From assembly GCA_012032345.1 (NCBI GenBank), contig JAAUQI010000004.1, positions 62,001 to 126,000 of the forward strand: a stretch of DNA of 64,000 bases. Reading direction: 5' to 3'. The DNA is from Leptolyngbyaceae cyanobacterium RM1_1_2. GTDB taxonomy: Bacteria; Cyanobacteriota; Cyanobacteriia; Phormidesmidales; Phormidesmidaceae. Position 1 is the stretch's first letter. Every line of letters starts with the position of its first letter. A model generated the notes under the pieces. It made no database searches and was not told the DNA's origin. It worked only from the letters and a program-made list of their open reading frames with translations. Below, piece by piece: positions 56,883 to 64,000 of this stretch. A program made the translations under genes and the position numbers.

Positions 56883-57596
56883 CTAAGTCGCTAACTCCTG
56901 ACAGATTTGCCGGAAAGCGGCGCTGGGATCGTCGGCTGTCGTAATCGGTCGCCCAATCACCAGATAGCTAGCGCCTGCCGCGATCGTCTGAGCGGGCGTC
57001 ATCACCCGGCGCTGATCTGCTCTAGCGGCCCACTCAGGCCGCACACCGGGGCACACCAGCCAAAAATCATTGCCGCAGGTTCGCCGCAGCAGCTCGGCCT
57101 CATGGGGAGAGCAGACAATTCCGGCTAGGCCACTTTCCTGGGCCAGCAGCGCCATTTGCAAGACGTAGTCAGAGAGTTCTAAAGAAACTTTCAGCTCAAA
57201 AGCTAGGGATCGCGCCTCTAAGCTGGTCAGCAGTGTCACGGCAACCAAGCTAGGGGGGTAGAATCCTGCTGCTGCTGCCCCGGCTAGAGCCGCTGCCTGA
57301 GCCGCCTGCAGCGCCGCTTTGCCTGCCGCTGCATGAACGGTGACTAAATCAACGCCATAGCCCGCTGCGGCTTGGCAGGCCCCCGCCATTGTATGGGGAA
57401 TGTCGTGAAATTTTAGGTCTAGAAAAATGCGCTTGTCTTGGTCTTTGAGGTAGGGCAAAATGTTGGGGCCGCTGCTGACAAAAAGCTCTAGACCCACTTT
57501 CCAAAAGGTTACCTCCGGCAGGGACTGCACCAGCGCCATTGCCTCAGCCTCGCTAGCCACGTCCAGCGGCACGATGATTTGCTCAGCAGGCGTCAT
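56883..57596 (-). CDS. pyrF: orotidine 5'-phosphate decarboxylase
   Basis: Encodes 237 aa. [51 protein letters not shown] with the catalytic Asp/Lys set, VCPGVRP and [19 protein letters not shown] are all in place. The enzyme makes UMP, the last step of pyrimidine nucleotide synthesis. Its ATG overlaps the tyrS stop by one base (TAATG), so the two are translationally coupled. Confidence 0.97.
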   Translation of the reverse strand: MTPAEQIIVPLDVASEAEAMALVQSLPEVTFWKVGLELFVSSGPNILPYLKDQDKRIFLDLKFHDIPHTMAGACQAAAGYGVDLVTVHAAAGKAALQAAQAAALAGAAAAGFYPPSLVAVTLLTSLEARSLAFELKVSLELSDYVLQMALLAQESGLAGIVCSPHEAELLRRTCGNDFWLVCPGVRPEWAARADQRRVMTPAQTIAAGASYLVIGRPITTADDPSAAFRQICQELAT

Positions 57597-58846
57597 TATT
57601 TCACCAACCGCACAAACTTCTTTTTACCCATCTGCAAAACTTTTCCCACCAGCGGCTCCGCTGACTCAAAAGTGAGGTTAGGGTCATCGACGCGATCGCC
57701 CTCTAGCTTGACAGCGCCGCCGTGAATCTGACGACGGGCCTCGCTGCTAGAGCTACACAGGCCACTGGCCCCGACAATATAGAAAATTTTGGCCGGAAAA
57801 GCGACGTCGCCCAGAGAAAATTCCGGCACGTTCTCAGCATTTTGAGTTTGCCCCTGGGTCAGCGTCAGCGCGTCCTGCTGGGCCTGCTGGGCTAACTCTA
57901 CACCATGAAACTGCCCCGTAATTTCTAGAGCTAGTGCTTTTTGGCGATCGCGGGGACTTTCAGGCAGATTCGTCAGCGATAAATCGGTCAGCAGCTCAAA
58001 ATACTGCTCAATTAAATGATCGGGTACCTTTTCTAACTTTGAGTACATCGGCAGCACATCCTCCTGCAAACCGACATAGTTGCCCAGGGACTTTGACATC
58101 TTTTGTACCCCGTCAGTGCCCAGCAGCAGGGGCAGCAGCATGCCAAACTGAGGTCTAAGACCAAAGTGACGTTGCAAATCGCGGCCTACGGCAATATTAA
58201 ACTTCTGGTCAGTGCCGCCTAGCTCGATATCGGCCTGTACTGCCACTGAATCGTAGCCCTGCATCAGCGGGTACATAAACTCATGCAGGTAAATCGGCGT
58301 TTCCTGGCCGTAGCGCTGGGCAAAGCCTTCTTTAGCCAGCATTTGTCCCACCGTCATTGTGGCCAACAGCTCTAGAATTTTGCCTAGATCTAGCTGCGAG
58401 AGCCACTGCGAGTTGTAGCGCACCTCCAAACGTCCCGGCGTGTCAAAATCCAGAATCGGCCTGACCTGATCCAGGTAGGTTTCGGCGTTGGCTTTGATAT
58501 CAGCCTCGCTGAGCTGCTTGCGGACTTCTGACTTGCCCTCCGGGTCGCCAATTCGCGCGGTAAAATCGCCAATAATCAGCACCGCTGTGTGCCCTGCGTC
58601 TTGAAACGCTCGCAGCTTGCGTACCGGAATGCTGTGCCCCAGATGAATCTCAGCCCCGGTTGGGTCAATCCCCAGCTTGATTCGCAGCGGGCGATCGCTT
58701 TGTAACAGCCGCTGAGTTAAATTTTGATGGGGGTCTTGACTCCCCGCCTGATGGGGGAAAACCTCGCTTACGCCCCGGTAGATCCACTGAAATTTTTCTG
58801 GAATCACACCGAATTGCGAGGTCTGAGTAGAACCGTTAGCCGTCAT
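57596..58846 (-). CDS. tyrS: tyrosyl-tRNA synthetase
   Basis: Encodes 416 aa. The class I signatures are [19 protein letters not shown] (HIGH-type) and KMSKS within [35 protein letters not shown] and the C-terminal S4 RNA-binding domain ([20 protein letters not shown]) complete it. The HLGH-type start and length mark the TyrRS form that is common in cyanobacteria. It attaches tyrosine to tRNA(Tyr). It is the first gene of the tyrS-pyrF unit. Confidence 0.96.
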   Translation of the reverse strand: MTANGSTQTSQFGVIPEKFQWIYRGVSEVFPHQAGSQDPHQNLTQRLLQSDRPLRIKLGIDPTGAEIHLGHSIPVRKLRAFQDAGHTAVLIIGDFTARIGDPEGKSEVRKQLSEADIKANAETYLDQVRPILDFDTPGRLEVRYNSQWLSQLDLGKILELLATMTVGQMLAKEGFAQRYGQETPIYLHEFMYPLMQGYDSVAVQADIELGGTDQKFNIAVGRDLQRHFGLRPQFGMLLPLLLGTDGVQKMSKSLGNYVGLQEDVLPMYSKLEKVPDHLIEQYFELLTDLSLTNLPESPRDRQKALALEITGQFHGVELAQQAQQDALTLTQGQTQNAENVPEFSLGDVAFPAKIFYIVGASGLCSSSSEARRQIHGGAVKLEGDRVDDPNLTFESAEPLVGKVLQMGKKKFVRLVK

Positions 58847-59225
58847 AGCTTCAATGTTTTAACAAATTCAACAAAATCAGGCGTATTAAAGGCAGGAATG
58901 GATTTAGAACTGATAGCTACAGATCTACAGGTTCCAAGCCATACACTCAGGAAAATTGTGTAGCACTACTCTGAAGAACTAAAAAAGGATAAATTGTGTG
59001 AAAAACGGCCCAGCTGTTCCTGAGGCAGAAACGCTGTCGTTGAATAGAGTAACAAAACCTTAGTCATTTTATGGCAGGAATGGGCTGCTTGCTTTATCCT
59101 GAAGGCCAATTGGGGATTTATCAATGAAGTTTGAGCCGATATGAGATGTCGCCGTCAAGCTAGACCCTTATAATTTTCAGCATCTAAGGTTTTACTTTAA
59201 TTGTCGATAAGGAAAGAAAACAGCA
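58847..59225. other. 380-bp divergent intergenic region
   Basis: This stretch separates divergent tyrS and the penicillin-binding protein gene and must hold both promoters. AAGGAAAG lies about 9 nt before the GTG of the latter. No gene, tRNA or repeat is seen. Confidence 0.5.
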
Positions 59226-61115
59226 GTGTCAACGAATACTGTCCGCCAAACGCGATCGCAATCGGCTCAGCGCCGCTCCAGATCCCTGGACGTGCTCAAA
59301 TTCATTCAGGATGTGGGCCAGGTTGCAACTGCTAGCATTTTGGGAGCAACTATGCTTACAAGCGCTGTTTTAGCAGGCGGACTAGTTGGTCTAGCAGTTA
59401 GCTTCCGCAATTTGCCAGATGTACGTATTCTACGTAACTACTTACCCACAGAAACCAGCTACGTCTACGACATCAACGGCACCCTGCTAGATAGCCTGCA
59501 CGACGAAGCCAACCGTGAGGTTGTAGATCTCAACGATATTTCGCCTGACCTCAAGCGAGCTATTCTGTCTATTGAAGACAGCTACTTCTATACCCACAAA
59601 GGCATCAACCCCAGCAGCGTCGCTCGGGCCTTACTCGCCAATATGACTGCAGGCTCAACCGTTGAAGGCGGCTCTACCATCACCATGCAGTTGGTAAAAA
59701 ACCTGTTTTTAAGCCCCGATCGCACCGTCAGTCGCAAACTAGCTGAAGCAGTCTTGGCGCTGCGGCTAGAACAGATCTTCGACAAAAATCAAATCTTAGA
59801 AATGTACCTCAATCAGGTGTATTGGGGACACAATACCTACGGTGTTGAAACGGCGGCCCAAAGCTACTTCAACAAGTCAGCCACAGATTTAACCCTGGGA
59901 GAGGCCGCCATGATGGCCGGACTGATCCAGGCCCCCGAAGAGTTCAGCCCCTTTGTAGACTACACAGAAGCCAAGCGGCGTCAGTCCCTTGTACTCAGCC
60001 GCATGCGGCAGCTTCAATGGATTACGCCTGAAGAAGAAGCCGCTGCCAGAGCGCAGTCGCTGCTGATTGGTGAAATCACCTCATTCCGCTCTAGCCAGTC
60101 GCCGTGGGTGACTGAAGCCGTGGTAGAAGAGCTAACCGAGCAGTTTGGCAAAGAGGCAATTTTGAAAGGGGGTATGCGGGTTCAGACCACCATTGACCTC
60201 AATTTCCAGCGCATTGCCGAAGAAACCGTTACCCGCAACTATTCTGTCTTAAGGCAGCGTGGCATGTATGCCGATCAGATGGCTCTGGTCGCTGTGGATC
60301 CACGGACACACTTTATCAAAGCCCTAGTAGGCGGCTTGAACTATCAGAGCAGTCAGTTTAACCGGGCTATTCAGGCTCAGCGCCAGCCCGGTTCTGCTTT
60401 CAAGCCTTTTGTTTACTACGCAGCTTTTGCCTCCGGTCGCTATTCCCCCGAAAGTGCTATTGCCGATACACCCGTTAGCTATCCTGACGGTTACGAATCT
60501 TACTCCCCGCGTAACTACGACGGTTCTTTCATGGGCAGTATTTCGCTGCGAAAAGCCTTAGAGCTGTCTCGCAACGTACCTGCAATCAAACTCGGACAGG
60601 CTGTTGGCATTGATAAAATCATTCAGCTCTGCCGCACACTGGGAATCAAAAGTCCGATCGAACCTGTGGTTTCCCTTCCCCTCGGCGCGGTAGATCTGAC
60701 GCCCCTAGAAATGGCAGGCGCTTATGCAACGTTTGCTAGCAACGGCTGGCACTCTGAGCCAACCTTGATTATTCAGGTTACAGACTCGACCGGCGGCGTC
60801 CTTTTAGACAACACGCCCAAGCCTCAGCTAGTCTTAGACCCCTGGGCCGCTGCCTCGCTCACCAGCGTACTGCAAGGCGTTATTACCAGCGGCACAGGAC
60901 GAGGGGCTCAAATCGGCAGACCTGTCGCCGGCAAAACAGGGACAACCGATTCTCAACGAGATATCTGGTTTGTCGGCTATGTTCCTCAGCTAGCTACCGC
61001 TGTTTGGGTCGGGAATGACGACTATTCACCCTTAGGGACTGGTGCAACTGGGGGAGGCTATGTGGCTCCGATCTGGCAAGACTTTATGCAGCAGGCACTA
61101 AAGATACGCCAGTAG
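59226..61115 (+). CDS. class A penicillin-binding protein (PBP1A-type)
   Basis: Encodes 629 aa from GTG 59226. A cytoplasmic start and one membrane anchor (ATMLTSAVLAGGLVGLAVSF) are followed by a GT51 glycosyltransferase (IEDSYFYTHKGI, GGSTITMQLVKNLFLS, LNQVYWGHNTYG) and a transpeptidase domain with SxxK in QPGSAFKPFVYYA, SRN in LELSRNVPA and KTG in VAGKTGTTDSQRD. It polymerises and crosslinks peptidoglycan at the outer face of the cytoplasmic membrane. All catalytic motifs are intact. Confidence 0.95.
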   Translation: MSTNTVRQTRSQSAQRRSRSLDVLKFIQDVGQVATASILGATMLTSAVLAGGLVGLAVSFRNLPDVRILRNYLPTETSYVYDINGTLLDSLHDEANREVVDLNDISPDLKRAILSIEDSYFYTHKGINPSSVARALLANMTAGSTVEGGSTITMQLVKNLFLSPDRTVSRKLAEAVLALRLEQIFDKNQILEMYLNQVYWGHNTYGVETAAQSYFNKSATDLTLGEAAMMAGLIQAPEEFSPFVDYTEAKRRQSLVLSRMRQLQWITPEEEAAARAQSLLIGEITSFRSSQSPWVTEAVVEELTEQFGKEAILKGGMRVQTTIDLNFQRIAEETVTRNYSVLRQRGMYADQMALVAVDPRTHFIKALVGGLNYQSSQFNRAIQAQRQPGSAFKPFVYYAAFASGRYSPESAIADTPVSYPDGYESYSPRNYDGSFMGSISLRKALELSRNVPAIKLGQAVGIDKIIQLCRTLGIKSPIEPVVSLPLGAVDLTPLEMAGAYATFASNGWHSEPTLIIQVTDSTGGVLLDNTPKPQLVLDPWAAASLTSVLQGVITSGTGRGAQIGRPVAGKTGTTDSQRDIWFVGYVPQLATAVWVGNDDYSPLGTGATGGGYVAPIWQDFMQQALKIRQ

Positions 61116-61192
61116 AGAATTTTCGCAGCCCGTCTGAGTTTGTCCGTCCCTAATACTCCGTCAGTCAGCGCAGATAGGCTCATGGTAGAAAA

Positions 61193-61512
61193 CTAACTGT
61201 CTTTAATTTCTGCTCTCATCCGCTCCAGCGTTTGATGCATCTGGTCAAACATCTGCTGCGGCGTAATACCAAACTGGTCTAACTGAGTTTTGAGCTGCTC
61301 TACAGTCATCTGAGCCATGAAGTCATCTGATAGCTCAAATCGCTTCATAAAGATGCGATAGCGTTCCATGATAGCCTCCATCTGTTTGATGTAAAGCTTT
61401 TTGCCTTCGCGGTCAAACTTGCCGTAATCACCGCCTAGCTGCATCAGGACTGATAGTCCTGAAAAAGCTTCATGGCTTCTTGTTGAACAATTTCGGAGTC
61501 AAAAAATCCCAT
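61193..61512 (-). pseudogene. DUF1825 family protein, frame broken
   Basis: The conserved N terminus MGFFDSEIVQQEAMKLFQDY is encoded from ATG 61512 and stops at TCCTGA; the rest (MQLGGDYGKFDREGKKLYIK, RIFMKRFELSDDFMAQMTVE) begins in the next frame at 61444. One missing base in the GG at 61447-61448 restores YQSLMQLGGDYG and a normal DUF1825 protein of about 106 aa. The family is nearly universal in cyanobacteria and its function is unknown. Universality makes true loss unlikely. Confidence 0.85.
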
Positions 61513-61772
61513 TTTTCTGAGTCAACCGTTTCATATCTGAAATAAATCTAATCGGGTCTGTCTAAGGTTAGATCACACGACTCTTGCTGTTTTTAATCCA
61601 GCTTTCGTAGAGTAAATCTACGGCGTCCCTGCGCTTTTAACGCTGTTCTTTTTGAACGCACAGAATTTGTAAAATTAGTGCCTGATGCAACGTCTCTAGA
61701 TAACCTAAGCCTAAGAGTTTTAGAGCGATCGCGCCAAGGTGAGATATCCCTACCCGCTACGTTCAGAACAAT

Positions 61773-62687
61773 TTAGTCTCGAAAAAACATCCCCAATAGT
61801 CCCTTTCGGCGCTTTTGGTTAGAAGTAGAATAAACGCTGAGATCGCTGAGATCGATTTTGAGCTGCTGGGCATATTTAAGGGCGGTTGCATTTTTAGTAT
61901 TGAGCTTCAATGCCTGACGGAAATGAACTTTCGCCATTCCAGTTAAATTCTGTAGCAGGTAAGCCTGGCCCAAAAGCGTGTGGTAAATGCTGTTTTTGGG
62001 TTCTATGCGAACTGCGTCTCGTAGTTCTTGAACCGCAAGAGCCGGACTGCCCTTCATTAAATATTCTCTGGCTCTCTCAGCATGCCGCTCAGCATAGTTG
62101 GGCGGCTGCGGTTCACTACTGTGATCTACTGGCTGAGACGAGGCAGATACAGGTCTAGAATCTGCTGCTGCGACTAGCCCAGTGCGCTTCTCTCGAATTA
62201 CAGGCTCGCCCATTTTACGCCGCAGATATACCAGATTAAGCTCTGAAAGCTGATGAGTGACTTGTTCAAACACGGCGGCGGAGCTGTGCTGTGTTGTCGA
62301 TAGATCAGTGAGTGCTTTTTCGTAAAAAACGTCTACTTCGGCGTCTCCAACTTCTATGAGCCTTTGAGCCACTGTCCCTGCCGGGGTTAGCCTACCCTCT
62401 CGGCTCAGACGCCGTACCTTAAACCTGAGCGTTGCCAGTGCTTCAGAGCGGCCTTTATCTTGCTTGAGTCGTTGATAAGCTGGATTGACAAGCCTAGCTA
62501 AGAGCTGATTGGAAAACTCTTGAATATCAGTCTCTTGAGTTGATAGGATATCGGGATGCAGGCGTTTGGCTACTTGCCGATAGCGCTTGAGAATACGACG
62601 CTCATCGGCTGTAACAGAAACACCGAGTACAGCATAAGGATCAGCAAATTTTTTTAGCCATTCTTGAGAAAAAGCTTTCTGTGACAT
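61773..62687 (-). CDS. J-domain protein with C-terminal TPR repeats
   Basis: Encodes 304 aa. The N-terminal J domain has DPYAVLGVSVTADERRILKR and the HPD motif in VAKRLHPDILS, so it should stimulate an Hsp70 (DnaK). The C-terminal half carries TPR-like repeats (AREYLMKGSPALAVQELRDA, TLLGQAYLLQNLTGMAKVHF). A Ser/Pro-rich linker lies between. It is likely a specialised DnaK co-chaperone or scaffold; the client is unknown. Confidence 0.9.
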   Translation of the reverse strand: MSQKAFSQEWLKKFADPYAVLGVSVTADERRILKRYRQVAKRLHPDILSTQETDIQEFSNQLLARLVNPAYQRLKQDKGRSEALATLRFKVRRLSREGRLTPAGTVAQRLIEVGDAEVDVFYEKALTDLSTTQHSSAAVFEQVTHQLSELNLVYLRRKMGEPVIREKRTGLVAAADSRPVSASSQPVDHSSEPQPPNYAERHAERAREYLMKGSPALAVQELRDAVRIEPKNSIYHTLLGQAYLLQNLTGMAKVHFRQALKLNTKNATALKYAQQLKIDLSDLSVYSTSNQKRRKGLLGMFFRD

Positions 62688-63119
62688 GCAGCGATCGCGT
62701 AAGGCAAACTAAAAGCCGACAATGGTTGCGGCACCCCTGATGTGAATTTTAGCTGAGCAGGTTGATCTGAGCGCAGTCAAAAAGCTGACAGCAAAAAAAC
62801 TAGAGGCTAAAACTGGAACAAACAGCTCAGCTAACCACTAGGATAATGAAATTTAGCAGGCTTCAGGGGAAACTGCACCAAAACAAATGGCAAACATCAG
62901 GACTTTACCTGAACAGGGGCGTGTCGTTGCCGCTCATCATGGCTGAGCTTTTAGTTTTAGTGAGCGCACATAAATGTTCGGGCAGAGGAGGACATAGAAT
63001 TAAGCCACCAGACTGAGCCATTGGTGTGAACTCGCAGAAATTGCCATTTTTGTGACTATTATGGAAGCAGAAGGAATGCTGAAGCCCTTGAACCGTCTCC
63101 ATAAAATCAACATTTGCCT
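62688..63119. other. 430-bp divergent intergenic region without visible gene
   Basis: No coding frame or RNA gene is recognised. The region separates the divergent J-domain and TM2 genes. Confidence 0.4.
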
Positions 63120-63509
63120 ATGCTGGCTTTCCCTAGAAATCGCAAAATGGCGGCTGCCCTGGCTATTTTGAGCGCTCTTGGGCCAACACCGATACCCATC
63201 TCTGGACTGCACAAGTTTTATTTGGGGCAGCCAGTATGGGGTGTTTTTTACCTGCTGCTGGGCTGGACTCAAATTCCGCGTATTGCCAGCGCCATTGAGG
63301 GAGTTTGGTACCTGATGCTGAGCGATGAAGCCTTCAGGGTTCGATTGACCCCAACAGCCGCATTTGCTAAGCCGGAGGCTGTTGCTCCTCAGCAGGTGAG
63401 CGCGATCGCAGAAGCTCTAAGAGAAATAGATAGACTCCGGCAAGAGGGACTGATTTCAGAGTACGAGTTTGAGCAAAAGCGGCGCAGTCTGCTGGATCAG
63501 ATTGCCTAA
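63120..63509 (+). CDS. TM2 domain-containing membrane protein with SHOCT-like tail
   Basis: Encodes 129 aa from ATG 63120. The TM2 core consists of MAAALAILSALGPTPIPISG, the LHKFYLGQPVWGVFYLLLG segment with its conserved Gly/His/Phe pattern, and IEGVWYLML. The C terminus (EIDRLRQEGLISEYEFEQKR) is a short SHOCT-like helical pair. TM2 proteins are small double-spanning membrane proteins of unknown function. A TTG at 63114 is an alternative start. Confidence 0.85.
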   Translation: MLAFPRNRKMAAALAILSALGPTPIPISGLHKFYLGQPVWGVFYLLLGWTQIPRIASAIEGVWYLMLSDEAFRVRLTPTAAFAKPEAVAPQQVSAIAEALREIDRLRQEGLISEYEFEQKRRSLLDQIA

Positions 63510-63588
63510 TAAGCCCGCAAAAGCTTATGAGTAAGTCGATATCAGCCCCTAGACTACAACTGCAAGTTCCGGTAAGAGGCAAACGGCT

Positions 63589-64000
63589 ATGAATCATTTT
63601 GCCCGCGAAAACTGGCAGCGGTTCAGTCAGTCTTTTTTTCCAACTCGCCGCGATCGCAAATATTTCAAGATCCCTTTTATCGCTTTCAGTCTTTTGCAGA
63701 AGCTACGCAGGCAGCTCAGCTAGGGATCCGCATCGACGCTAACCGGGCAACCATAGACGACTGGCTGCGACTGCCCGGCATTTCAATTCATCAGGCTCGC
63801 CTGCTGGCGGCGCTCACCCAGTCTGGAGTGCAAATGCATGATTTAGAAGACCTGGCCGCTGCGCTCAATACCTCTGTTGAGCGACTAAGTCCTCTGGCCC
63901 CTATTCTGCAATTTTGTTTCTACGACTCAAATAGCCCTGACCAAATCCAGCGCCTGAATCCTAATCGAGCCACTGCACAACAGCTCGTCCACATTCCTGC
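63589..64000 (+). pseudogene. helix-hairpin-helix (ComEA-like) protein, frame broken and cut by the window edge
   Basis: From ATG 63589 the first frame reads NHFARENWQRFSQSFF; after the T7 run at 63633-63639 the conserved protein continues in another frame: QIFQDPFYRFQSFAEAT, IDANRATIDDWLRLPGIS, IHQARLLAALTQSGVQMHDL and RLNPNRATAQQLVHIP up to the edge. The repeated NRAT...LPGI pattern is the helix-hairpin-helix fold of cyanobacterial ComEA-like proteins that bind DNA. One missing T would restore the frame. The C terminus lies outside the window. Confidence 0.8.

Overview
The window is a chromosomal segment from a cyanobacterium, most likely a filamentous, non-heterocystous Leptolyngbya/Nodosilinea-like organism. 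The taxon is an inference. It rests on very frequent HIP1 octamers (GCGATCGC), short heptanucleotide tandem repeats, and lineage-typical genes: two GUN4-domain proteins, an MPBQ/MSBQ methyltransferase, a cyanoexosortase with an HpsJ-like partner, DUF1825, DUF2085, several Uma2-family genes and a SelD fused to an NADH-dehydrogenase-like domain. No rRNA, tRNA, transposase or phage module was recognised.

Layout. 0.1-8.9 kb is an effector-only type I CRISPR-Cas operon of the MYXAN (Dev/Cmx) group on the minus strand: WYL regulator, cas6 (frameshifted), cas3, an unknown small ORF, cas8, cas7, a RelE/ParE-type toxin-antitoxin pair, cas5, then a Uma2 gene. Between cas3 and the unknown ORF lie two degenerate CRISPR-like repeats spaced like a one-spacer array and followed on the minus strand by a hairpin with a short T run. 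No cas1, cas2 or cas4 and no regular array are inside the window. The protein TA pair inside the Cascade genes, together with the one-spacer repeat pair, is the most unusual arrangement here.

9-25 kb: a Uma2 gene with a nonsense codon, a small monooxygenase-like protein, a very large membrane protein broken by three frameshifts, two tandem GUN4 genes, rsmE, an ABC-2 exporter whose two permease genes are separated by a sensor histidine kinase, a [2Fe-2S] protein, a frameshifted peptide-type ABC permease, apt and cutA. 25-38 kb: a GH9 cellulase, the selD-selU selenouridine pair, two tandem small XRE regulators behind a 20-bp palindrome, a TetR/quinone-oxidoreductase/GST/PPOX cluster with matching palindromic sites at two promoters, and Uma2 genes. 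38-64 kb: an FAD oxidoreductase, glgC, a serine hydrolase, gatA, an alpha/beta hydrolase, ureA - S41 peptidase - ureB, a lysozyme, HpsJ-like and cyanoexosortase genes, cysC, a YihY protein, comB, a disulfide reductase, the tocopherol/plastoquinone methyltransferase, pyrF-tyrS, a class A PBP, DUF1825, a DnaJ-TPR protein, a TM2 protein and a helix-hairpin-helix protein cut by the right edge.

Caution. At least ten frame breaks, each explained by a single base and many next to homopolymers, hit otherwise intact conserved genes across the whole window (cas6, the large membrane gene three times, an ABC-2 permease, a DppB-like permease, GST, GH9, DUF1825, the HHH protein). That pattern fits residual consensus errors better than widespread decay, so the 'pseudogene' labels below should be read as 'frame broken in this sequence'.
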